DNA from: Cryobacterium sp. Y11
Lineage (GTDB): Bacteria; Actinomycetota; Actinomycetes; Actinomycetales; Microbacteriaceae
Reading direction: 5' to 3'
Length of the DNA stretch: 64,000 bases
Assembly: GCF_002929535.1 (NCBI RefSeq)
Contig: NZ_PJJO01000049.1
Coordinates: forward strand, 19,866 to 83,865
The translations under genes were made by a program, and so were the position numbers. Under the pieces are notes generated by a model, which was given only the letters and a program-made list of their open reading frames with translations, searched no databases and had not been told where the DNA came from. Shown piece after piece: positions 8,700 to 18,300 of the stretch. Every line of letters begins with the position of its first letter. The first letter of the stretch is position 1.

Positions 8700-9833
8700 T
8701 TAGCGCGAGCGCACAGCGAGCCGGGTCGGCCGGGCAGCGGCCCGCTTGAGAACCTGGGTCAGCAACGTCAGGCGGCGCTCCTTCGTAAAGAGCGGGTTGA
8801 CCGTCGACGGTTCGGGCAAGGCTTCCCGCGCTCGGACGGACCGTTCTAGCGTGAGAATCGCCGTCGAAATGTCCGTCATGGGTGCATCGGTGCGCGCTAC
8901 GGCGATGCCGCCGACAAGGGGCAGCACCTCACCGGGCCCACCGTCGGCGAATCCCGCGGCTCGCACCCCCACCCGCCATGCTTCAACGGGAACGAGGCCA
9001 AACGACTCGGGCATGGAGGGAAAGCAGGCAACAGCATCGATCTCTCCGGCGATGGCTGCTACGGATTTTGCCTCGCCGCGGTACTCGATGCGTGGGTCGC
9101 TCTCGATCAGGTGCATCACAGCGTCGAGAGCGGACTCCTGCCCAGGAAAGGGGGCGCCGAACAGAAGCAGGCGCCACGTGGAACCGGAAACGGGAAGGTG
9201 GGAGGGCACCGCCGGCCACAGGGACTGCAGCGCCTGGGCTACCTCGAGGTGGCCCCGTCGCCCATTGACCCGGCCGACGACGGCGAGGGTGAACGGGGCG
9301 TGCAGTGTCGGTGCTCTGACGGTAGTTACCGGGTCGAACACGGGCGATGTCACGGTCAGCCGCGTGCGGGCAACCCCGTTGCGCTCGAGCCACGCCGCCG
9401 TTGCCTCACTGCAGGCGCAGACAGGAAAGCGGCCAGGGGCCAGAAGCAGCCGCACCAGGAGATTTCCCAAGCGGCTGGGCAGGAGTTCGTGCACCGACAG
9501 GTAAAAGCTCTTGCGTTTCAGGCGCAGCAGGGGGATATACGCGGCGAGGGCGAGAGTCCACAAGACCACGACGTCAGCGTCGGCAATTTCCGGCCGAAGA
9601 CGAATCGGATGCAGGAGGTCTGCGATTTTACTGAGCCTCAGGACGGCCAGCCCCGGGTCCACGATGACTGTCGCGGCTAGACCGGCCTGATCAAACTCTT
9701 CGGCCAGCGGTCCGGGGTTTGGCACGATGACAGCCACGGTGTGACCAAGGCTGAGAAGGCAGGAGATTTCCTGAATGAGTACACGGGAGGCACCGTAGGC
9801 GTCATTGTTTCCGTGCAAGATAGCGATGCGCAT
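8700..9833 (-). CDS. Glycosyltransferase family 4 (GT-B fold)
   Basis: A 377-aa protein starting MRIAILHGNNDAYGASRVL, the glycine-rich N-terminal strand/loop of GT4 enzymes. 'PFTLAVVGRVNGRRGHLEVA' is the usual start of the C-terminal nucleotide-sugar domain. 'EYRGEAKSVAAIAGEIDAVACFPSMPESFGLVPVEAWRVGV' (non-contiguous reading) holds the E(x7)E-type signature as PESFGLVPVEA. It is predicted to transfer a sugar from a nucleotide donor to the lipid-linked EPS intermediate at the inner membrane face. It converges with the paralogue-1 gene, 23 bp apart. A TACAGT hexamer (9874-9869) may be its -10 box. Donor sugar unknown. Confidence 0.85.
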   Translation of the reverse strand: MRIAILHGNNDAYGASRVLIQEISCLLSLGHTVAVIVPNPGPLAEEFDQAGLAATVIVDPGLAVLRLSKIADLLHPIRLRPEIADADVVVLWTLALAAYIPLLRLKRKSFYLSVHELLPSRLGNLLVRLLLAPGRFPVCACSEATAAWLERNGVARTRLTVTSPVFDPVTTVRAPTLHAPFTLAVVGRVNGRRGHLEVAQALQSLWPAVPSHLPVSGSTWRLLLFGAPFPGQESALDAVMHLIESDPRIEYRGEAKSVAAIAGEIDAVACFPSMPESFGLVPVEAWRVGVRAAGFADGGPGEVLPLVGGIAVARTDAPMTDISTAILTLERSVRAREALPEPSTVNPLFTKERRLTLLTQVLKRAAARPTRLAVRSR

Positions 9834-10006
9834 GTGTTGGCCTCATCAATTGTCGGCAGGTTTCACACACTGTACAGCGTGGGCGCGTACCCCAAAATGG
9901 GCGCAGACGCCCCCTTGGAAAGAAAACCCCACCCGTGTATTAATAGCTCAACGACGTCTCACTCGATTCGCTTTTTTCGATCGGGTCCCTAGCTTGGAGT
10001 TCGATC

Positions 10007-10774
10007 ATGGCCGTGCACCACCCCGCCGATACTGGCCCAGATACCGGCCCCGACAGTGCGGGTCAACGGCGCAGACTGTGGTGGATCGTGGGGGCAGGCC
10101 TGCTCGTGCTGCTCGTGGTCATTCTGCTGGTAGCAAACGGATGGGCGTCGCAGCGCGCCGATTCGGCCGACGCGTCCGCGACTCCGTCAGTGACGAGTCC
10201 GTCCCCGTCCCCGTCCCCGTCCCCGTCCCCGTCTTCGACTTCGTCCCCAACGCCAGGTACCACTCCGGCGCCGTTGGCCAGCCCGGCACCGACAGCTCCG
10301 GCATCTCCCGCGCCGGCCGCTCCCGATCCGAGCGCCGGGATCGGTGTTCCGTCTGGCGATGTCGCTCCACCGCAGATCCTGGCTCCCGTGCCCCTGGCCG
10401 ACGCGGCAGCGGCCGTGCCCGGTGTCGTGTTCAGCATCAGTGATCTCGAGGCCGTCGATGGGGTGGCCCGGGGACCGGGCGAAGTCGCCGGGCCGTCGCT
10501 CCGTTTCGCCGTCTCGGTTCGCAATGACACCGCGTCAACGGTGTCGTTGACCTCAACGGTCGTCAACTTCTATTTCGGGGCCGACCAGACGCCGGCCACC
10601 GAACTCGCCGCGCCCGGTGGCGTGCCACTTCCGGACGAGGTCGCTGCGGGGGGCACCGCTCGCGGCGTCTTCGTTTTCAATGTCCCCAATGAGGGGCGGA
10701 GCCTCGTGCAGATTGCCGTGGATTACTCGGCCGGAGTGCCGATTGTGCTGTTCGAGGGCCCGGCGCCGCACTGA
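10007..10774 (+). CDS. Membrane-anchored protein with Ser-Pro tract, unknown function
   Basis: A 255-aa protein. Start ATG with an upstream TGGAG. A short cytoplasmic N-terminus is followed by one helix (about 23-45, 'LWWIVGAGLLVLLVVILLVA'), then a Ser/Pro/Thr-rich linker containing an SPSPSPSP run encoded by tandem GTCCCC hexamers. The C-terminal 120 residues look like an immunoglobulin-like/DUF4352-type beta-sandwich: 'FAVSVRNDTASTVSLTSTVV' resembles the beta strands of such domains. It should sit outside the membrane on a flexible stalk. The layout resembles the protein at 59657-60301. Function not recognised; a sensor or EPS-interacting accessory role is possible. Confidence 0.6.
   Translation: MAVHHPADTGPDTGPDSAGQRRRLWWIVGAGLLVLLVVILLVANGWASQRADSADASATPSVTSPSPSPSPSPSPSSTSSPTPGTTPAPLASPAPTAPASPAPAAPDPSAGIGVPSGDVAPPQILAPVPLADAAAAVPGVVFSISDLEAVDGVARGPGEVAGPSLRFAVSVRNDTASTVSLTSTVVNFYFGADQTPATELAAPGGVPLPDEVAAGGTARGVFVFNVPNEGRSLVQIAVDYSAGVPIVLFEGPAPH
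10195..10235 (+). repeat. Tandem GTCCCC hexamers (Ser-Pro codons)
   Basis: About six contiguous GTCCCC copies inside the linker of the membrane-anchored protein. Gain or loss of units keeps the frame and changes linker length. Confidence 0.8.
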
Positions 10775-10792
10775 TCGCCCGTGACAACCGCT

Positions 10793-10835
10793 CCCCCATA
10801 GGGGGTATTCCATCTTGAGAAAATCTCACTAGACT
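10793..10835 (+). promoter_or_regulatory. Candidate EPS promoter: CCCCC-ATA-GGGGG plus TAGACT
   Basis: The inverted repeat at 10793-10805 is followed, 24 nt later, by TAGACT (10830-10835), a good -10 hexamer. The expected -35 position (about 10807-10812) does not resemble TTGACA, as expected if a bound activator replaces it. The GTG start of the 1098-aa secreted protein is at 10893. Confidence 0.45.
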
Positions 10836-10892
10836 CCGTTGAATGCGATGACCACCCGACGTCCTCGCTCCTCATCCGAGTAAGGAAACTCC

Positions 10893-13800
10893 GTGGGATC
10901 TCTCTTCGCGTCTCCCCTGAATCGAATCCGTCCGAGTTTGAGGCGCGAACCTTCGACACGCGCCGGTGTATTCGGCTTGATGACCGCTCTCGCGGTAGTC
11001 GCCGCCGTTCTCACGGTTCCACTTCAGGCCGTAGCCGATACTGCTCCTGTCGACTCGGCGACGCCGGTGACGATGGCCGCGGACTCTCTGCCCACCGCGC
11101 AGATCAACGGTGTGGTGTGGACGCAGCTGATCGTCGGCAACACCGTCTACGTGGGTGGTGAATTCACCAAGGCTCGACCTGCGGGTTCCGGCATTGGCGT
11201 GAACGAGGTGGTGCGCACCAACTTGCTCGCCTACAACCTGACCACCGGGGTGTTGATCCCGACCTTCACTCCGAACCCCAACGGTGCGGTGCGAGCGCTC
11301 GTCGCATCCGCTGACGGCACCAGAATCTACGCGGGCGGCTCGTTTACCACCGTGGGCGGAGTGAATCGGTACCGTCTGGCGGCCTTTGACGCCAGCACAG
11401 GCGCACTCGTAACGTCGTTTGCTCCGGTTCTGAACGCTCAGGTCAAAGCCCTCGGATTTTCGGGTGGTACCGTGTTCGCCGGTGGAGCATTTAGCATTGC
11501 CGGCGGCCAGCCGCGCCCTCAGATAGCCTCGTTTGACGCCGCGAACGGCGCGCTGAAGGCATGGTCAGGTACCCCGGAAGGCGGTGCCGTCAACGCGATA
11601 ACCGTCTCGCCCGATGGTGCCAAGGTCATTATCGGCGGCGCCTTCACGTCGTACAACGGTGCAAGCACCCCCGGCTACGGGATGGCAGCCCTCGACTCCG
11701 TCACCGGCGCCTCCCTGCCCTGGATGGTCAACTCCCTCATCCGCAATGGCGGAATCAACGGCGGGATCACGAGCCTGACCTCCTCGTCCGATGGCGTCTT
11801 CGGCACGGGATATGACTACGGCGCTGGCGCTAACTTCGAGGGCACCTTCCGGGCCAATTGGTCGGACGGATCGATCATCTGGATGGAAGACTGCCACGGC
11901 GATACCTACTCCGCCACGCTGACCCAGAATGTCGTCTACACCACCGGTCACGCCCACTACTGCGGCAACATTGGTGGTCCGGTCGAGACGACGCCACGCT
12001 CCTACCACCGCACACTGTCGTTCACGATGGCCACCACCGGACTCATTACGCCGAACGCCGTGGGCAGTTACGACAACTTCGTCGGCAAACCTCGACCGAG
12101 CCTGCTGAGCTTCTACCCGGAGATCAACACCGGCACTTACACCGGGCAGGGGCAGGGCCCCTGGAACGTCGTGACCAACGGCCAATATCTGCTGTACGCC
12201 GGCGAGTTCACCAACGTCAACAACAAGGGGCAGCAGGGCCTGGCCCGATTCGTCAGTTCCCAGGCCGCGACCAACAAAGAAGGGCCTCGCGTGGCCAACG
12301 CGGCCTTCGTCGCGACTGCCTTCGTTCCAGACCTGCAATCCCTCTCAAACGGCACTGTGCGCATTGGCTGGAAGTCGGCCTACGACCGTGACAACGAACG
12401 ACTCACCTACGAGGTCCTGCGCAACGGGGTGTCGGTCGGCACCGTCTCTGGTCTGTCGGTCGACTGGTCTCGACCCAGCATGGGTTGGACAGACACCGGG
12501 CTGACCGCCGGGCAAACGTATTCGTATCAGGTCAGGGTGAGCGATCCGTTTGGCAACGTGAAGACCGGCGCGGCGGCATCCGTTACCGTCGCCAGTGCGG
12601 GGAGCTACAGCGCCTACGCGTCCGCGGTGCGTGCCGATTCACCGACGTCCTACTGGCCGCTCGGTGAAGCCAGCGGAACGACGGCCTTCGACTGGGCCGC
12701 CGCCGCTAATGCGCAGACCGCCACCGGTGTGACTCGGGACGTCGGTGGCGCTCTCACCGGTGACAGCGCCTCTGCTTCGCGGTTCAACGGCACCACCACC
12801 GGGTTTGCAGCGTCGAGCGCGTTTGAAACGCCGCGGGGCGACTTTAGCGTTGAATCCTGGGTGAAGACCACGACCAACCGTGGCGGCAAGATAATCGGAC
12901 TCGGCAATAGCACCACCACAAACTCCACCGCCTACGACCGCCACGTTTACATGGACAATGCCGGCCGCATCTGGTTCGGCGTCAAACCTGGTGTTCTGCG
13001 CACCGTCAATACGACGGGGTCCTACAATGACGGACAGTGGCACCACATCGTCGCCACTGTTGGCGCAAACGGCATGGCGCTGTACATCGACGGTTCCCTC
13101 GCCGCCCAACGCACCGACACGACGTCCGCAGCCGCGATCCAAGGCTATTGGCGCATCGGCGGCGACAATCTCAGAGGCTGGACCAGCCGGCCCCTGAGTG
13201 ACTACATCGCCGCTGACATCGATGAAGTCGCCGTGTATCCGACCGCACTCGGGGCTGCATCCATCGCGAACCACTACGCCGTGGGCCGCTCCGGTCCTCA
13301 GGCCAACGTGCCGCCGACGGCGGCGTTTGGCTACCAGACGTCGCCACTTGCCGTCTCGGTGGACGCATCCGCTTCGACGGATGCTGATGGCACCGTCGCC
13401 GAATATGCCTGGTCGTGGGGTGACGGAACGAACGGGGCCGGCAGAACGGCCACGCACAACTACACCGTCGCCGGAAGCTATTCGGTCTCCCTCACGGTTA
13501 CCGATAACTCGGCCGCGACGAGCGCGACGACGCAGACCGTGCTCGTGCCTTCTGTCGATCCCAATCTCCCCGTGGCAACCGACACGTTTTCCCGACTCTT
13601 GAGCAGCGGACTCGGCTCGGCAGACAGCGGCGGCGCGTGGACCACGACCGGATCGTCGGTGAACTACTCGGTCAGCGACGGGGCCGGGCGATTCAAGGCG
13701 TCGGCCGGGGCCACGGTCAACGGATATTTGTCGGGCGTCTCCGCGGCTGACAGCGATGTGAGCGTGACGATGGCACTTCAGCAGGCGGCCACCGGCTCGG

Positions 13801-14189
13801 GAGCCTATGCGTCGGTCATTGGCAGACGAGTCGGCACCGATGATTACCGAGCCAGGGTCAAGTTCCTGGCCACGGGCGTCGTGCAGCTGCAGCTCATGCA
13901 TGGTGCGACGACCCTGGCAACGCAAAACATTGCCGGGCTGACCTACGCAACGGGATCTCAGCTTCGACTACGGTTGCAGGTTTTCGGCACCGCGCCGACG
14001 ACTATACAGGCGAAGGTCTGGAGCGTCGGCGGCACCGAGCCGTCGATCTGGCAGCTCAGCACGACGGATGCCACTCCCGCCCTACAGGCGCCGGGCTCTG
14101 TCGGGTTGGCCTTCTACCTCGGGTCAACGGCCACGGTGTCGCCGGTCACGGCAGCCTTCGACGAATTGATCGCCACACGCGTGAATTGA
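10893..14189 (+). CDS. Secreted propeller-FN3-LamG-PKD modular protein (paralogue 2)
   Basis: A 1098-aa protein. GTG start with TAAGGA 7 nt upstream; signal peptide about 1-48 ending AVA-DT. Order: propeller-like repeats (60-465) with EDCHGDTYSA / HAHYCGNIGG; FN3-like domain (about 475-570); LamG/concanavalin-like domain (575-800; 'FSVESWVKTT', 'DGQWHHIVATV', 'LYIDG', 'IDEVAVYPTAL'); PKD domain (about 808-888; 'VDASASTDADGTVAEYAWSW', 'GDGTNGAGRTATHNY'); a 200-aa C-terminal beta-rich domain starting 'DTFSRLLSSGLGSADSGGAW'. LamG and PKD modules usually bind carbohydrate or mediate surface interactions, so EPS binding is plausible. No LPXTG or membrane anchor is seen. It is followed closely by a GT2 gene. 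Confidence 0.8.
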   Translation: MGSLFASPLNRIRPSLRREPSTRAGVFGLMTALAVVAAVLTVPLQAVADTAPVDSATPVTMAADSLPTAQINGVVWTQLIVGNTVYVGGEFTKARPAGSGIGVNEVVRTNLLAYNLTTGVLIPTFTPNPNGAVRALVASADGTRIYAGGSFTTVGGVNRYRLAAFDASTGALVTSFAPVLNAQVKALGFSGGTVFAGGAFSIAGGQPRPQIASFDAANGALKAWSGTPEGGAVNAITVSPDGAKVIIGGAFTSYNGASTPGYGMAALDSVTGASLPWMVNSLIRNGGINGGITSLTSSSDGVFGTGYDYGAGANFEGTFRANWSDGSIIWMEDCHGDTYSATLTQNVVYTTGHAHYCGNIGGPVETTPRSYHRTLSFTMATTGLITPNAVGSYDNFVGKPRPSLLSFYPEINTGTYTGQGQGPWNVVTNGQYLLYAGEFTNVNNKGQQGLARFVSSQAATNKEGPRVANAAFVATAFVPDLQSLSNGTVRIGWKSAYDRDNERLTYEVLRNGVSVGTVSGLSVDWSRPSMGWTDTGLTAGQTYSYQVRVSDPFGNVKTGAAASVTVASAGSYSAYASAVRADSPTSYWPLGEASGTTAFDWAAAANAQTATGVTRDVGGALTGDSASASRFNGTTTGFAASSAFETPRGDFSVESWVKTTTNRGGKIIGLGNSTTTNSTAYDRHVYMDNAGRIWFGVKPGVLRTVNTTGSYNDGQWHHIVATVGANGMALYIDGSLAAQRTDTTSAAAIQGYWRIGGDNLRGWTSRPLSDYIAADIDEVAVYPTALGAASIANHYAVGRSGPQANVPPTAAFGYQTSPLAVSVDASASTDADGTVAEYAWSWGDGTNGAGRTATHNYTVAGSYSVSLTVTDNSAATSATTQTVLVPSVDPNLPVATDTFSRLLSSGLGSADSGGAWTTTGSSVNYSVSDGAGRFKASAGATVNGYLSGVSAADSDVSVTMALQQAATGSGAYASVIGRRVGTDDYRARVKFLATGVVQLQLMHGATTLATQNIAGLTYATGSQLRLRLQVFGTAPTTIQAKVWSVGGTEPSIWQLSTTDATPALQAPGSVGLAFYLGSTATVSPVTAAFDELIATRVN

Positions 14190-14286
14190 CCGATGCCGAG
14201 CGAGGGCCATCAGCGTGTCTGACCGTACGTGTTGAGAACCGGTGCTCGCGCACAATTCGTGTACCCAGTGCCACAGAGGGGGAGTC

Positions 14287-15234
14287 GTGACCACAGAATA
14301 TCCGTGTGATGAGGCCAGCGTAGTAATTGCGGTCCTCACCTACTGTCGAGCCCATGACCTGGAGGAGCTATTGCCCGAGCTCCTAGACCAGGCAGGCACG
14401 GTGTCGCGATCGATCGAGATTCTCGTCGTCGACAACGATCCGAAGGGGGGCGCCCGCGACCAGGTGGTTGCGGCCGCCGAGTCGAATAGCTCCGTGCCGA
14501 TGCGGTACGTGCACGAACCGATTCCTGGGATCGCAGCGGGTCGTAATCGGGCTTTGACGGAAGCAGATCATGCCCAACTACTGATCTTCATCGACGACGA
14601 CGAGCGACCCACCGCACAGTGGCTCATGCAGCTTCTCGATACCTACGCTACTTTTCGACCGGCCGCCGTGGTCGGTCCGGTGCTCTCGCGGTACGACACG
14701 GAGCCCGAACCGTGGATTCGGGCTGGTGGCTTCTTTGAGCGCCGCCGATTCGCCACGGGAACGCCAGTTTCTCTCGCCGCCACCAACAACCTGCTCCTTG
14801 ATCTCGTTCAGGTGCGCCGCCTTGGCTTGCAGTTCGACGAGCGGTTCGGTATCTCCGGCGGTTCGGATTCGCTGTTCACCCGGCAGCTGCATCGGCTTGG
14901 CGGGCAAATGATCTGGTGCGACGAGGCTATCGTCATCGACGTGGTCCCGGCCAGTCGACTCACTCGAGAATGGGTGCTGCAGCGCGCCTTCCGCATGGGT
15001 AATACCTGGAGTCGGATCAACCTCGACGACACCGCGCACGGCGAGCGGATGCTCGTGCGAGCCACCATGGTCGCTCGCGGCACCGTGCGGGTCTTGGGCG
15101 GCCTCGCTCGCTACCTGACCGGATTGATCATCGGGCAATTGCCCCATCGGGCCAGAGGGCTCCGCACGGCCGCCCGCGGTGCCGGCATGCTGAGCGGTTC
15201 GGTCGGGTCGGTTTATCAGGAGTACAAGCGGTAG
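14287..15234 (+). CDS. Glycosyltransferase family 2
   Basis: About 315 aa. I prefer the GTG at 14287, which has AGAGGGGGAG just upstream, over an in-frame GTG at 14242. 'ASVVIAVLTYCRAHDLEELL' and 'SIEILVVDNDPKGGARDQV' form the GT-A nucleotide-binding half. 'LLIFIDDDERPTAQWL' holds the DxD-type metal motif (IDDDE). 'AAGRNRAL' is the usual conserved segment before it. The C-terminal region (RLTREWVLQRAFRMGNTWSR) fits GT2 enzymes of EPS loci. It should add a sugar to the undecaprenyl-linked repeat unit. Located between two propeller paralogues. Confidence 0.88.
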   Translation: MTTEYPCDEASVVIAVLTYCRAHDLEELLPELLDQAGTVSRSIEILVVDNDPKGGARDQVVAAAESNSSVPMRYVHEPIPGIAAGRNRALTEADHAQLLIFIDDDERPTAQWLMQLLDTYATFRPAAVVGPVLSRYDTEPEPWIRAGGFFERRRFATGTPVSLAATNNLLLDLVQVRRLGLQFDERFGISGGSDSLFTRQLHRLGGQMIWCDEAIVIDVVPASRLTREWVLQRAFRMGNTWSRINLDDTAHGERMLVRATMVARGTVRVLGGLARYLTGLIIGQLPHRARGLRTAARGAGMLSGSVGSVYQEYKR

Positions 15235-15244
15235 CCCACTGTCG

Positions 15245-15288
15245 CCCCGTAAGGGGGGAAGTCATACGTGACAAAGATTCAATATACT
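15245..15288 (+). promoter_or_regulatory. Candidate EPS promoter: CCCC-GTAA-GGGGGG plus TATACT
   Basis: CCCC (15245-15248), GTAA, GGGGGG (15253-15258), then 24 nt to TATACT (15283-15288). The repeat-to-hexamer spacing is the same as at 10793-10835. The GTG of the 1429-aa protein is at 15348. Confidence 0.45.
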
Positions 15289-15347
15289 GCGAACTAGTGC
15301 GGTGGCTACTCGAAGGCTACGGTCCCAACCCTAAGTGAGGCCTTCTG

Positions 15348-18300
15348 GTGGCTGTTCTTTTGCTCGAACCTTCGCGCCGTTTTTTCGCTCAATCGGCTAG
15401 CGAAACGCCGCGACTAGCGCGACTGGCACGGGCCGGCTGGATCGCTGTGGCCACGGTGGTTGCCGTGATCGCGGGAGTACTGATCGCCCCCTCGGTGGCA
15501 CTGGCCGATTCCGCGCCGATCGACGCCGGCACTCCGGTTACGGTCGCCGCGGATTCACTGCCGACGACACAGATCAACGGTGTCGCCTGGACACAACTCA
15601 TTGTGGGCAACACGGTATATGTGGGTGGGGAATTCACTCGCTCGCGGCCCGCCGGTTCAGCACGCGGCGTCAACGAAATTGTGCGCAACAACCTGCTCGC
15701 CTATAACCTGCGCACCGGAGCGCTCATCTCCACGTTCAACCCCAATGTTAATGGTGCCGTTCGGGCGCTGGTCGCTTCGGCCGACGGCACGCGGATCTTT
15801 GCTGGAGGGTCCTTCACCCAGGTCGGTGCGGAGACTCGGTACCGACTGGCGGCCTTCGACACCGCCAGCGGAGACCTGGTTTCTTCCTGGAAGCCGGTCG
15901 TGAATGCCCCGGTGAAGGCGCTGGGAATTTTCGGCGACACTGTCTATGCCGGAGGAACCTTCTCGACTGCCAGCGGTCAGGCCCGCACCAGGACGGCCTC
16001 GTTCGCTGCGTCTAACGGTGCACTCGGCACCTGGACGGGCCAGCCGGCCGGTGGCGCAGTCAATGCCTTAACCGTCTCACCGGATGGAAGCCGGGTCGTC
16101 ATCGGCGGTGCATTCACGTCCTATAACGGCAGTTCAAATCCCGGTTACGGCATGGCCGCAACGGATGCCGCCACCGGCGCGTCGCTCCCGTGGAAGGTGA
16201 ACTCGATCATTCGCAATGGCGGCAAGGACGCCGCCATCCTGAGCCTGACCTCCTCGGAACAGGGCGTCATCGGCACCGGCTATGTCTTCGGCACCGGTGG
16301 CACGCTTGAGGGCGCGTTTCGCGCCAGCTGGGATGAGGGCGCGCTGATCTGGGTCGAGGACTGCCACGGCGATACCTATTCGGCCGTGCCAATGGGCGAC
16401 GTCGTTTACACCACCTCGCACGCGCACTTTTGCGGCAATATTGCCGGTCCGCCGCAGACCGACCCGTGGACATTTCACCGCACGCTGACCTTCACCTCGG
16501 AAGCGAAGGGAATCATCACCAGAAACCGCACGGGTGGCTCGTACTACAACTTTGAGGGAACCCCCCGGCCCGACCTGCTGGCCTTCTACCCCGACATTAA
16601 TTCCGGCACATACACCGGTCAGGGTCAGGGACCGTGGAACATCACCGCGAATGAGGACTACTTGCTGTACGGCGGCGAGTTCACCATCGTCAATAACAAG
16701 GGTCAGCAGGGTCTGGCCCGGTTCGCCTCTCGCTCCATCGCCCCGAACAAGGAAGGCCCGCGGGTCACAAATACCTCGTTTGTGGCCGCAGACTTCGTGC
16801 CATCCGTTGCGTCATTTATGCCGGGGGGAGCCCGACTGAGCTGGACAACGGCGTTCGATCGCGACAACGAGAACCTCAGCTACGAGGTGCTGCGTGACGG
16901 TGCTGCGGTCGCGACCATCGTGGCAGCGTCGACCGATTGGAACCGGCCCAAGCTCAGCTGGAGCGACACTGGGCTGACTCCAGGACACAGCTACGACTAT
17001 CGCATCCGAGTGACCGATCCTCTTGGCAATAGCCGCACCGGCGCCGTGGCCGCTGTCACGGTTGCAGACGGTGCGAGCGTGAGTGAGTATGCAGCATCCG
17101 TTATGGAAGACTCGCCGCGGTCGTACTGGCCGCTCGGCGAAAAGACTGGTTCAACGGCGTTCGACTGGACCGGTGGAGCAGACTTGGATGTGAAGTCGGG
17201 AGTGACCCGTAATGTTTCAGGAGCCGTCCCGGAACAGGCCGCCTCACGGTTTGATGGAACGAGCGACGGGTTCGCCTCGACGACAACCGCAGAAGCCCCC
17301 CTAAACAACTTCAGCGTCGAAGCATGGGTGAAAACGGAAAGTACCCAAGGCGGAAAAATCGTCGGCTTTGGTGATAAAGCCATCGGTAGCTCGGCCGGAT
17401 ACGACCGACACGTCTATATGGACAACAGTGGCAAGATCTGGTTCGGCGCCTATCCCAACGCGCTTCGTACCATCAATACGAACGACAGCTATAACGATGG
17501 GCAATGGCACCACATTGTGGCAAGCCTGAGCCCAGCGGGCATGACCCTGTATGTAGACGGAAAACGGGCGGCGCATCGTTCCGACGTAACGAAAGGACAG
17601 ACATACCAAGGCTTCTGGCGAATCGGCGGGGACACCCTGAAGAGCTGGCCCGGCCTGCCGACGAGCGGATACGTCGCGGCCGACATCGACGAGGTGGCGC
17701 TCTACAGCAACTCGTTGAGCCGCCAGCAGATACTCGACCACTACGTCGCTTCCGGGCGCACCTCCCCGGTTCCGGTGGCGCCCGCCGATGCGTACGGAGC
17801 CGCGGTCTACAGCGCCGAACCCGACCTGTACTGGCGGCTGGGCGAGACGGCCGGCACAATGGCTCGCGATGCCGGCCAGCTGGGCAACTCCGGAACCTAT
17901 TCGGGCACCGTTACCCAGGGAGCACCCGCGCTGATCACGGGAACGACCAACACCGCGGTCACCTTCAACAATGGAATCGTCAGCAGCGACACCCAATTTG
18001 TGAACCCGACCACCTATTCGCTCGAAGCGTGGTTCAGCACGACCACAACTCAGGGCGGAAAAATTATCGGTTTCGGTAATAAGAAGACCGGGCTGTCGAC
18101 CAACTACGACCGTCACGTCTACCTGCAGGATGACGGGCGACTGGTCTTTGGTACCTGGACCGGTACGGCCAACCTGGTCACGTCAGCTGCGACCTATAAC
18201 GACGGTGTTCGGCACCACGTGGTGGCCGTGCAATCCGCCGCTGGCATGCAGCTGTACGTGGACGGCGCCCTGGTCGGCACGAATCCGCAAGCGGCCGCGC

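Noticed and set aside
12639..13925. 428-codon minus-strand open frame opposite paralogue 2
   Set aside because: No recognisable domain or ribosome site; the plus frame has clear LamG and PKD domains.
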